From Methylococcaceae bacterium UBA1147 (GTDB lineage Bacteria; Pseudomonadota; Gammaproteobacteria; Methylococcales; UBA1147), in the NCBI GenBank assembly GCA_002311315.1, contig DBZZ01000029.1, positions 1-6,273 on the forward strand: a DNA stretch of 6,273 nt, given 5' to 3'. Below are positions 1 through 5,379 of the stretch, piece by piece. Each line of letters begins with the position of its first letter. The stretch's first letter is position 1. The notes beneath the pieces were generated by a model. That model saw nothing but the letters and a program-made list of their open reading frames with translations. It was not told the origin of the DNA and did no database searches. The translations under genes were made by a program, and so were the position numbers.

Positions 1-275
1 GGTTCTGCTAGCCTGTGGTGGATCTGGTCTTTTTGGGGGGTTCTTTGGGCACCGGGTTTGTCGAAGAGATGCAGAATCCTGATTCTACCCACATTTGTAT
101 TCCCTATCGAGGCTTGTGCCCTGCCGGGTGACCAACGGGCCGCAGTCATGCCGTAAGTACAATACGGCTATTGGGCGCGGGCGTTTGAGAATCTTGAGGC
201 AAGAGGGATGACCTTGTCGGCGGATAATGGATCAATGATAATGCGCGGTTTCTATAGACCGATTTGGGATTAACG
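1..275. other. Upstream region with no identifiable gene
   Basis: I can assign no gene here. A plus-strand frame is open from base 1 to a TAA at 154-156 and could be the tail of a gene that starts outside the window. Its translation is Trp-rich near the edge and matches no family I recognise; a minus-strand frame across the same bases is also open, so openness alone means little. A 6-bp hairpin, GCCGTA (150-155) and TACGGC (163-168) with a 7-nt loop, overlaps that TAA but has no T-run after it. The rest, 170-275, is promoter and leader for the glycosyltransferase remnant. Confidence 0.35.
214..242 (+). promoter_or_regulatory. Candidate sigma70 promoter for the glycosyltransferase remnant
   Basis: TTGTCG (214-219, 4 of 6 to the -35 consensus) is separated by exactly 17 nt from GATAAT (237-242, 5 of 6 to the -10 consensus). 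The predicted start point near 249-250 would leave a leader of about 26 nt before the ATG at 276. Spacing and -10 quality are good, but the assignment is by eye and untested. Confidence 0.45.
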
Positions 276-903
276 ATGTCCAGCCAAAACCGAGTTTCTG
301 CCTACATCATCGCTTTTAACGAGGCTGAAAAGATCGTCGCCGCGGTTCGAAGCCTGGGGTGGGCCGATGAAATCATTGTCGCCGATTCCGGTAGTACGGA
401 TGGCATGATCGGAATAGCCGAAGCGCTGGGTGCCCAGACGCAACTTTTTCATGGGGAGGTGGATTCGGCATTCGGGTTGGTACCCGAATTACCGGCAGCC
501 TCAACTATTTCGGAATGGCGCGATGAAATACACGCTCGAACCGGTTCATGAAGGGTACGAATTACTCTCTGCAGGTTCCCTGGGTTATCTAGAGCAATCG
601 CTGTGGCAGGTTCCTTTTGCGAACCTTGATCAGGTGATCTCCAAGGCCAACCGATATTCCACACTCGGTGCGGAGAAACTGGCGGAACGGCATGTGGTTC
701 CGGGGATGGTCGGTGCCTTGCTTCGTGGGATTTGGTCATTTCTCAAGCACTATTTTTTGAAACGCGGCTTTCTCGATGGTTGGCCGGGGTTCGTGATCGC
801 CGTGGGAAATTTCGAGGGGACCTTCTACAAGTACGCCAAGCTTTATTCGCGTAACGTGGATTGGATGCCGCCGGAAGAATATGAACTGCGCAAGGGCGAA
901 TGA
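276..903 (+). pseudogene. Family 2 glycosyltransferase (WaaE/KdtX-like, LPS core), internal deletion and frameshift
   Basis: This is the remnant of a GT-A fold family 2 glycosyltransferase of the type that adds a sugar to the LPS inner core at the cytoplasmic face. From ATG 276 the first 53 codons carry the family's N-terminal motifs: a YIIAFNEAEKI strand and the nucleotide-binding DSGSTDG. Near 425-436 the match jumps to another frame, which reads PRRNFFMGRWIRHSGWYPNY, then VHEGYELL, KANRYSTLG, KRGFLDGWPGFV and FYKYAKLY, ending at TGA 901-903. These C-terminal blocks are well preserved. The normal linking segment, roughly 50-60 residues including the LDADE-type DxD metal site, is absent. The N-terminal frame runs on to 551 as unrelated sequence. 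Without the DxD region, and out of frame, the product should be inactive. The preserved ends suggest a recent event, or an assembly error. Which core sugar the intact enzyme used cannot be told. Confidence 0.85.
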
Positions 904-947
904 CGGGAGAGAGCGGCGGCCCTGCGCAGGGTGATTCTGGATGTCAT

Positions 948-969
948 GAAAACTCGCGGTGCGGTTTTC
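948..969 (-). terminator. Stem-loop just after bfr, possible terminator
   Basis: On the plus strand, GAAAAC (948-953), one unpaired T and CGC (955-957) pair with GCG (961-963) and GTTTTC (964-969) around a GGT loop, a 9-bp stem with one bulge. It lies 3 nt past the bfr stop codon and, read leftwards, ends in GTTTTC, so it could stop bfr transcripts. The T-run is inside the stem, not after it, so it is not a textbook intrinsic terminator. A second palindrome, CCCTGCGCAGGG at 920-931, follows in the same 69-nt gap. Confidence 0.4.
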
Positions 970-972
970 GGA

Positions 973-1437
973 TTACATCTTTGATTGACTGTAGTTTTGC
1001 AGTCCGACCTTCTCGATCAAGTCCAACTGGGTTTCCAGCCAGTCGATATGCTCTTCTTCGCTGTCCAGGATTTCTTCCAAAAGTTCCCGGGTAACATAGT
1101 CCTGCACCGATTCGGAATATTCAATGGCTTCCCTTAGCAGGGGACAGGCTCGCATTTCCAAGGTCAGGTCGCAACGCAGAATTTCCTCGACGTTTTCGCC
1201 GATCATCAGTTTGCCCAGATTCTGCAGGTTGGGCAGCCCCTCCAGAAACAGGATGCGTTCAATGAGCTTGTCCGCGTGCTTCATTTCATCCACGGATTCA
1301 TGATACTCATGCTGATCGAGCTGCTTCAGTCCCCAGTTCTTGTACATTCGGGCATGGAGGAAGTACTGGTTGATTGCCGTCAGCTCATTGGTGAGAACCC
1401 GGTTGAGGTATTCGATGATCTTGTTGTCGCCTTGCAT
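973..1437 (-). CDS. bfr: Bacterioferritin (haem-type ferroxidase subunit)
   Basis: This is the subunit of the cytoplasmic 24-mer shell that oxidises Fe(II) and stores it as a ferric mineral. At 154 aa it has the usual family length. Every di-iron ferroxidase ligand is present at its standard position: Glu18, Glu51, His54, Glu94, Glu127 and His130. Tyr25 by the centre is kept, and Met52, the residue that ligates haem between two subunits, is present, so this is a catalytic and haem-binding subunit rather than a specialised partner. The start codon is supported by AAGGAG (complement of 1444-1449) 6 nt upstream. It lies 66 nt downstream of the DUF4404 gene on the same strand and is probably co-transcribed with it, although a dyad lies between them. 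It faces away from the feo operon, so storage and uptake genes are divergent. No truncation or odd residues were seen. Confidence 0.97.
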   Translation of the reverse strand: MQGDNKIIEYLNRVLTNELTAINQYFLHARMYKNWGLKQLDQHEYHESVDEMKHADKLIERILFLEGLPNLQNLGKLMIGENVEEILRCDLTLEMRACPLLREAIEYSESVQDYVTRELLEEILDSEEEHIDWLETQLDLIEKVGLQNYSQSKM

Positions 1438-1457
1438 CGTTAGCTCCTTGAAAATTG

Positions 1458-1492
1458 CGTCATTCGACTTCCGTTTCGAGGGCCGAATGACG
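1458..1492 (-). promoter_or_regulatory. Perfect 9-bp dyad between the DUF4404 gene and bfr
   Basis: CGTCATTCG (1458-1466) and CGAATGACG (1484-1492) are exact inverted repeats around a 17-nt loop and fill most of the 66-nt gap. In the bfr-sense transcript the stem is followed by CAATTTTC and then the bfr ribosome binding site. It could be a weak attenuator, a processing or stability hairpin that sets bfr expression apart from the upstream gene, or a protein operator. The short, broken U-run argues against a strong terminator. Confidence 0.5.
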
Positions 1493-1503
1493 TGTCTGAA
1501 GGA

Positions 1504-1767
1504 CTAAATTCCCATGTTGCTCAGGGTCATCATTACATCATTCAATATCCCGGTGATTCTGGGATGTGAAACCTCGAAATGTGACACCGAGTCCGAGACA
1601 GTTTTGGTCAGTGAATTGTGATAATCCAGGTTGTCAGGACTCCCCAGTTTTTTTTCCAGGGTCTGGATTAGCAATTCGAGTTTTTGCTTGGACTCCAGAT
1701 CTTGCTCAGGCAACCTGGATACTTCGTTGCGAAGATCAGTCAGGGTTTGTTCCAGTTTTCTGTCCAT
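1504..1767 (-). CDS. DUF4404 family small protein
   Basis: This is an 87-aa protein of unknown function that I assign to the DUF4404 family from its overall pattern. Residues 1-41 are a charged heptad-like helix, probably coiled coil (MDRKLEQTLTDLRNEV, then a second Leu/Lys/Glu-rich helix). The C-terminal part has the family-typical FEVSHPRIT (residues 64-72) and ends in LSNMGI. There is no signal peptide, membrane segment, Cys or obvious metal-ligand set, so a soluble oligomeric protein is likely. The ATG at 1767 has an AGAGGAT Shine-Dalgarno element about 9 nt upstream and a candidate extended -10 promoter at 1803-1811. It is the first gene of a leftward unit ending in bfr. That position suggests, but does not prove, a link to iron storage. 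Confidence 0.85.
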   Translation of the reverse strand: MDRKLEQTLTDLRNEVSRLPEQDLESKQKLELLIQTLEKKLGSPDNLDYHNSLTKTVSDSVSHFEVSHPRITGILNDVMMTLSNMGI

Positions 1768-1802
1768 TTCGGTCGATCCTCTCGTGCAAAGTTGTTGGAA
1801 TC

Positions 1803-1811
1803 ATTCTAGCA
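1803..1811 (-). promoter_or_regulatory. Extended -10 promoter for the DUF4404-bfr unit
   Basis: Read on the minus strand this is TGCTAGAAT, a TGn extension followed by TAGAAT (5 of 6 to TATAAT). The predicted start near 1796 leaves a leader of about 28 nt before the DUF4404 ATG. The sequence at the -35 position (TACAAA for 17-nt spacing) is poor, which is tolerable for extended -10 promoters. The Fur-box match lies more than 100 bp upstream, so direct Fur repression at this promoter is not obvious. Confidence 0.45.
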
Positions 1812-1894
1812 GTGCGCCGGAAGATTTTGTATGCGTGGCATAGTCTTCTCTGTCCTCGTGGTTCTTGCACTTCACTGGACATGTTTTCGTGGGG

Positions 1895-1918
1895 TGACCT
1901 CTATGGTAGAGAGGGTCA
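1895..1918. promoter_or_regulatory. Imperfect dyad just upstream of the feo -10
   Basis: TGACCTCT (1895-1902) pairs with AGA-G-GGTCA (1910-1918, one bulged G) around a 7-nt spacer. It sits where the -35 region of the TATAAT at 1927 would be, and that promoter has no recognisable -35 hexamer. An activator site is therefore possible. The same TGACC/GGTCA half-sites recur at 2017-2027. No regulator can be named. Confidence 0.3.
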
Positions 1919-1926
1919 TTTTAAGA

Positions 1927-1945
1927 TATAATGAGAATCATTCGT
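1927..1945 (+). promoter_or_regulatory. Fur box overlapping a TATAAT -10 of the feo operon
   Basis: TATAATGAGAATCATTCGT matches the 19-bp Fur consensus (GATAATGATAATCATTATC) at 14 of 19 positions and contains the perfect dyad AATGA-GAA-TCATT (1930-1942). Bases 1927-1932 are also a perfect -10 hexamer, so Fur-Fe(II) bound here would cover the core promoter and block RNA polymerase. The -35 match is weak. If used, this promoter gives a leader of about 120 nt before the first feoA. Control of feo by Fur is well established in proteobacteria; its action here is inferred. Confidence 0.8.
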
Positions 1946-1958
1946 ACTTACTAGATCA

Positions 1959-2042
1959 TTACGGATCGTAAATCGGGATCTTCCTACAAGGTCGATGGTC
2001 GGCATTGCTAAGGTTTTGACCCGGTCAGAATTCAAATTTGAA
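1959..2042 (+). promoter_or_regulatory. feo leader with three further short palindromes
   Basis: Between the Fur box and the first feoA are TTACG-GAT-CGTAA (1959-1971), TGACC-C-GGTCA (2017-2027) and the perfect 12-bp TTCAAATTTGAA (2031-2042). They could be operators for extra regulators, for example redox or oxygen-responsive ones, or leader RNA elements. None matches an FNR/ANR site (TTGAT-N4-ATCAA) that I can see. Short palindromes also occur by chance, so the cluster is noted rather than assigned. Confidence 0.35.
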
Positions 2043-2060
2043 GCGGTGCAGGGAGTTGTG

Positions 2061-2315
2061 ATGGTTGCAAATGATACTACTATGAACCGTCGGTCCTTTC
2101 CTCTCAGTATGGCGGGTGAAGGGGACCTGGTCCGTATCGTCATGCACCGGGGCGGCGCAGGCCTGGACAAGCGTCTCGCCTCGATGGGGCTTCAGATCAA
2201 TAGCAAAATCGAAATTCTTCAGCGGCTTGGTGGTTCTCTGGTAGTCGCGGTCAATGATATTCGTCTGGCACTCGGTGCCGGAATGGCGCACAAGATCATG
2301 GTCTTGCCTGTCTAG
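2061..2315 (+). CDS. feoA: FeoA-domain protein, first copy
   Basis: This is a small cytoplasmic SH3-like FeoA protein, an accessory of Fe(II) uptake thought to act on FeoB. The start at 2061 gives 84 aa and has GGGAG (2051-2055) 5 nt upstream; an in-frame ATG at 1995 would add 22 residues running through the leader palindromes, and the ATG at 2082 would give 77 aa. The FeoA fold is seen as PLSMAGEGDLVRIV (residues 14-27), then LDKRLASMGL (35-44) and a closing Ala/Gly-rich strand IRLALGAGMAHKIMV. It differs markedly from the second copy: the APxGDPVEIKIRG segment is replaced by QRLGGSLVVAVNDIRLALG, a form common in FeoA proteins that regulate or stand alone. A 92-nt gap follows before the next feoA. 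Confidence 0.88.
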   Translation: MVANDTTMNRRSFPLSMAGEGDLVRIVMHRGGAGLDKRLASMGLQINSKIEILQRLGGSLVVAVNDIRLALGAGMAHKIMVLPV

Positions 2316-2407
2316 CGCGTTGCGCCGAGGCGAAAAACGAGTCAAACCGGTTCGGCCATATTGGCTGTGCCGTCCTTCATTCAGTTCATCAATCCGGTAG
2401 AACAAGA

Positions 2408-2641
2408 TTGCCCAACAGTATACAGAATATGAAGGTTGGCGAATTCGGCCGTATCGTCGGTTTTGGAAAGGCTGCGAGTTCCTACCGCAGGAAACTGCTT
2501 GCAATGGGCCTGACGCCCGGCACCGAGTTTTCCGTAACCAGGTTCGCTCCCATGGGCGACCCGGTGGAGATCAAGATCAGGGGGTTCTCGCTGAGTCTGC
2601 GCAAGGAAGAAGCGGCCGGTCTTCTCATCGAGAGAATCTAG
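2408..2641 (+). CDS. feoA: FeoA-domain protein, second copy
   Basis: This is a canonical small FeoA partner of FeoB. It reads MKVGEFGRIVGFG, then YRRKLLAMGLTPGTEF (residues 26-41), FAPMGDPVEIKIRG (46-59) and SLSLRKEEA (61-69), the usual order of the family. The start is uncertain: TTG 2408 gives 77 aa and supplies the residues that align with the typical TLDQLKPGE opening, whereas ATG 2429 gives 70 aa and begins at the position of the family's Leu. Neither has a strong Shine-Dalgarno element, so low or coupled translation is possible. Its stop is only 3 nt before the feoB ATG, so the two are surely co-expressed. It is much closer to E. coli-type FeoA than the first copy is. Confidence 0.93.
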   Translation: MPNSIQNMKVGEFGRIVGFGKAASSYRRKLLAMGLTPGTEFSVTRFAPMGDPVEIKIRGFSLSLRKEEAAGLLIERI

Positions 2642-2644
2642 CGA

Positions 2645-4990
2645 ATGTCTGAACAATACACTATCGGGGTGGTTGGGAATCCCAACTGCGGGAAAACCAC
2701 GCTTTTCAATGCCCTGACCGGAGCCCGCCAGCAGGTTGGGAACTGGCCGGGTGTGACGGTGGAACGAAAAACCGGCAAATACCGATTCCAGAATGTGGGT
2801 TTCGACCTGGTTGATCTGCCTGGGACCTATTCCCTCGATGTTACGGATGAAGCGGTCTCGATCGATGAGCAGATCGCCCGCGACTACGTGGCGGAACGCG
2901 AAGCGGATCTGATCGTCAATATCGTTGACGCCTCCAACATCGAAAGGAATCTTTACCTGACCTCCCAGTTGCTGGAGATGAAAATCCCGATGTTGGTGGC
3001 GCTCAACATGATGGATGTGGCAGCCGAACGGGGGTTAATGATCGATACGAGGTTGTTGGCGGCGAAACTGGGTTGCCCGGTCATTTCTCTTGTGGCGGCG
3101 AAAAACCGCGGTATTGAGGAACTCAAATCAATGGTTCTACGGGTTGCATCGGATGGTCACGTGCCGACAGCCCGGATTTCGTATGCCCCGGCTTTCGAAT
3201 CCGTGATTGATCAGGTTAAGTTGCTGTTGCCGCCGGCGCTCGATTCGGCAAAGTACGAGCCGCGCTGGCTGGCCGTGAAACTACTGGAGGATGATTCACT
3301 GGCGAGGCGAGTGGCTGGAGAAGCTGCTTATTCAAGGGTCCGAACGATCCGTGATGCGGCCGAAAATGAGCTTGAAGACGACGTGGATATCGTCGCCGCG
3401 GATGGCCGCTACACATTTGTGAATGACCTGGTGCAGGCCGCGGTGTTGAAGGCCACGGAACTGAAGCGCAGTACATCGGACAAAATTGATCGGATCGTTT
3501 TGAACCGCGTTCTCGGTATTCCGATCTTTCTGCTGGTCATGTATTCCATGTTCATGCTCACGATTAACGTCGGAAGTGCCTTCATCGATTTTTTCGATAT
3601 CCTGGCAGGAACCTTTTTTGTCGACGGCCTGGCCCACCTTTTGACGGAAAACGGTGCGCCGGGATGGTTGGTCCTGGTGTTGGCCAAAGGGGTTGGTGCG
3701 GGTATCCAGGTGGTGGCGACCTTCATCCCGATTATCGGTTTCCTGTACCTTTTCCTCTCCGTTCTCGAAGATTCCGGGTACATGGCAAGGGCAGCTTTCG
3801 TGATGGACCGGTTCATGCGCTTTATCGGGCTGCCGGGTAAGGCATTCGTGCCTTTGCTGGTCGGTTTCGGTTGTAATGTGCCGGCTATCATGGCGACCCG
3901 GACGATGGAAAGCCAGCGCGACCGTGTGTTGACTATCCTGATGAATCCCTTCATGTCCTGTGGCGCGCGGTTGCCGGTTTACGCGCTCTTTGCGGCGGCC
4001 TTTTTTCCGGTCGGAGGACAGAATCTTGTTTTCGGCCTGTATCTGATCGGTATTGGGGTGGCGGTCATCACCGGACTGATCATGACCAAAACTGTGTTCC
4101 AGGGCCATTCGGCCCCCTTTGTCATGGAACTCCCGACTTACCATCTGCCAACATTCAAGGGCGTCCTGCTACGGACATGGGATCGGCTGAAAGCCTTTCT
4201 GTTTCGTGCCGGAAAACTGATTGTGCCGATGGTCCTGGTTCTGAATACGCTCAATGCGATCGGTACGGATGGCAGTTTCGACAATGAAAATACCCGGCAT
4301 TCGATTCTCAGCGAAATCGGCCGCATGATCGTGCCGATCTTCTCTCCGATGGGGCTGAAAGAAGACAACTGGCCGGCAGCAGTGGGAATATTCACCGGTG
4401 TTCTAGCCAAGGAAGCGGTCGTGGGGACACTGGATGCCCTTTATACCCAGTTGGGTGAAAGGGATGATCCAGTGGCGGCAAGTACGCAAACGCCTGACGG
4501 TTTTGATGTCGAGGCCGGAATCTCCGAGGCTTTTGCGTCGATTCCGGAAAATCTTGGCGCTCTCGGAGAGCGGTTGCTGGACCCGCTGGGGCTGGACATC
4601 GGAAACGTCGATGATCTGTCCATTGCCGCCGAGGAGCAGAAAGTGACTGAGGTCACTTTCGGAGCGATGCGTTCTCGGTTTGATGGTCAGGCTGGGGCAT
4701 TTGCCTATCTGCTGTTTATTCTGCTGTATTTCCCCTGCGTGGCGGCTACCGCAGCCGTGTATCGGGAAACCAATCTTGGTTGGACCCTGTTCGTAACATG
4801 CTGGACTACGGGTTTGGCCTACATGTCGGCGACCATTTATTATCAGTCTGCGGTTTTCTCGCGACACCCCTTGTATTCTTTTTCCTGGATCGCGGGGCTG
4901 ATTGTTTTCTTTCTGCTGGTAGTGCTGGCGCTGAGGATATATGGTCGCCGCCGCAACGAGGTGAGTGGGCACTTGGTGCACGAGGTCTGA
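2645..4990 (+). CDS. feoB: Ferrous iron transporter FeoB (G-protein-like permease)
   Basis: This is the inner-membrane Fe(II) importer, 781 aa, full length for a proteobacterial FeoB. The N-terminal GTPase has G1 GNPNCGKTT (residues 11-19), the G2 Thr38 in GNWPGVTVE, G3 DLPG (57-60), G4 NMMD (121-124) and a G5-like AAK (151-153). A helical GDI-like domain follows to about residue 280. From about 293 come multiple hydrophobic helices with both gate repeats, GFGCNVPA around Cys410 and SCGARLP around Cys439, and a third family Cys, Cys698, in YFPCVAAT. The pore cysteines known from family studies are thus kept. A soluble, acidic stretch of about 70 residues (near 605-680) separates the late helices, as in other gammaproteobacterial FeoB proteins. 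It ends in a basic tail RIYGRRRNE. It starts 3 nt after feoA and is followed by feoC at 3 nt, a tightly coupled unit. Nothing suggests inactivation. Confidence 0.98.
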   Translation: MSEQYTIGVVGNPNCGKTTLFNALTGARQQVGNWPGVTVERKTGKYRFQNVGFDLVDLPGTYSLDVTDEAVSIDEQIARDYVAEREADLIVNIVDASNIERNLYLTSQLLEMKIPMLVALNMMDVAAERGLMIDTRLLAAKLGCPVISLVAAKNRGIEELKSMVLRVASDGHVPTARISYAPAFESVIDQVKLLLPPALDSAKYEPRWLAVKLLEDDSLARRVAGEAAYSRVRTIRDAAENELEDDVDIVAADGRYTFVNDLVQAAVLKATELKRSTSDKIDRIVLNRVLGIPIFLLVMYSMFMLTINVGSAFIDFFDILAGTFFVDGLAHLLTENGAPGWLVLVLAKGVGAGIQVVATFIPIIGFLYLFLSVLEDSGYMARAAFVMDRFMRFIGLPGKAFVPLLVGFGCNVPAIMATRTMESQRDRVLTILMNPFMSCGARLPVYALFAAAFFPVGGQNLVFGLYLIGIGVAVITGLIMTKTVFQGHSAPFVMELPTYHLPTFKGVLLRTWDRLKAFLFRAGKLIVPMVLVLNTLNAIGTDGSFDNENTRHSILSEIGRMIVPIFSPMGLKEDNWPAAVGIFTGVLAKEAVVGTLDALYTQLGERDDPVAASTQTPDGFDVEAGISEAFASIPENLGALGERLLDPLGLDIGNVDDLSIAAEEQKVTEVTFGAMRSRFDGQAGAFAYLLFILLYFPCVAATAAVYRETNLGWTLFVTCWTTGLAYMSATIYYQSAVFSRHPLYSFSWIAGLIVFFLLVVLALRIYGRRRNEVSGHLVHEV

Positions 4991-4993
4991 TTG

Positions 4994-5215
4994 ATGCTGC
5001 TTGGCGAGATTCGTAACTATCTTCAGGAACACCGGCGGGTGCTTCTCTCGGACCTGGCAAACCGGTTCGATACGGATGACGATGCACTCAAGGGAATTCT
5101 GCAGAAATGGGTCAGCAAGGGGAAAGTAAGAAAACTCTCCGGTGACGGCGCCTGTTCAAGTAGTTGCGGCAAGTGTGATCCTTCGATGATCGAATTGTAC
5201 GAATGGATCGATTAG
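4994..5215 (+). CDS. feoC: FeoC-like winged-helix protein with Cys motif
   Basis: This is a 73-aa small cytoplasmic protein with a winged-helix N-terminal half (LLGEIRNYLQEHRR, then LLSDLANRFDTDDDALKGIL) and a short Cys-rich wing. The wing has Cys54, Cys58 and Cys61 (C-x3-C-x2-C), the site where FeoC proteins bind an oxygen-sensitive Fe-S cluster or act as a redox sensor. FeoC is thought to bind FeoB and protect it or tune it; a transcription role has been proposed but not settled. The ATG at 4994 is preferred over the TTG at 4991: GAGGT, inside the end of feoB, gives a good ribosome site 8 nt upstream. The Klebsiella protein has a fourth Cys after this motif; none is present here, the tail being MIELYEWID. 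Last gene of the tight feo cluster. Confidence 0.9.
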   Translation: MLLGEIRNYLQEHRRVLLSDLANRFDTDDDALKGILQKWVSKGKVRKLSGDGACSSSCGKCDPSMIELYEWID

Positions 5216-5379
5216 TGGCTTTCACCGGGAGAGGATTCAGGTTGAAAACGCGTTTGGTTGGTGATTTGATCGAGCGGGCAGCAAGGATTTAGGGCCGGGC
5301 AAACGAAAGTCTCTGATTGCAGTGGCTTCCCGAGTTGCCTATCCTTTGCAGCCGGAAGCCCACTGATTTTGACCAAACG
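5216..5379 (+). promoter_or_regulatory. Gap between feoC and the ZIP gene, weak promoter candidate
   Basis: This 164-nt gap has no convincing terminator and no small gene I can support. TTGAAA (5242-5247) and TTTGAT (5265-5270, 4 of 6) are spaced by 17 nt and could form a modest sigma70 promoter for the ZIP gene. No Fur-box or Zur-box-like dyad was seen. Without a terminator, read-through from feoC is equally possible, so whether the ZIP gene belongs to the feo operon is open. Confidence 0.3.

Noticed and set aside
449..739. 96-aa minus-strand open frame opposite the glycosyltransferase remnant
   Set aside because: Composition is unlike a real protein, and the plus strand here clearly encodes conserved glycosyltransferase blocks.
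920..931. CCCTGCGCAGGG as a terminator for the glycosyltransferase remnant
   Set aside because: As RNA it gives only a 4-bp stem with a 4-nt loop and no T-run follows on either strand, so I mention it only with the neighbouring hairpin.
1566..1931. 121-aa plus-strand open frame across DUF4404 and the control region
   Set aside because: It overlaps a supported minus-strand gene and the Fur box region, has no ribosome site and no recognisable motif.
2016..2044. TTGACC as a -35 for a promoter close to the first feoA
   Set aside because: At 16-18 nt spacing the sequence is TTGAAG, TGAAGC or GAAGCG, none resembling a -10 hexamer.
3332..4144. 270-aa minus-strand open frame opposite feoB
   Set aside because: Its product is rich in His, Arg, Asp and Gln with no motif, and it lies wholly across conserved feoB coding sequence. 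It is a shadow of the GC-biased codon use.
2645..4990. FeoB as a split or inactivated gene
   Set aside because: The frame is uninterrupted over 781 codons and all G motifs and the three pore-region cysteines are present.
4403..5032. 209-aa minus-strand open frame opposite the end of feoB
   Set aside because: Low-complexity, His/Gln/Arg-rich translation without family features, antisense to the conserved final helices of FeoB.
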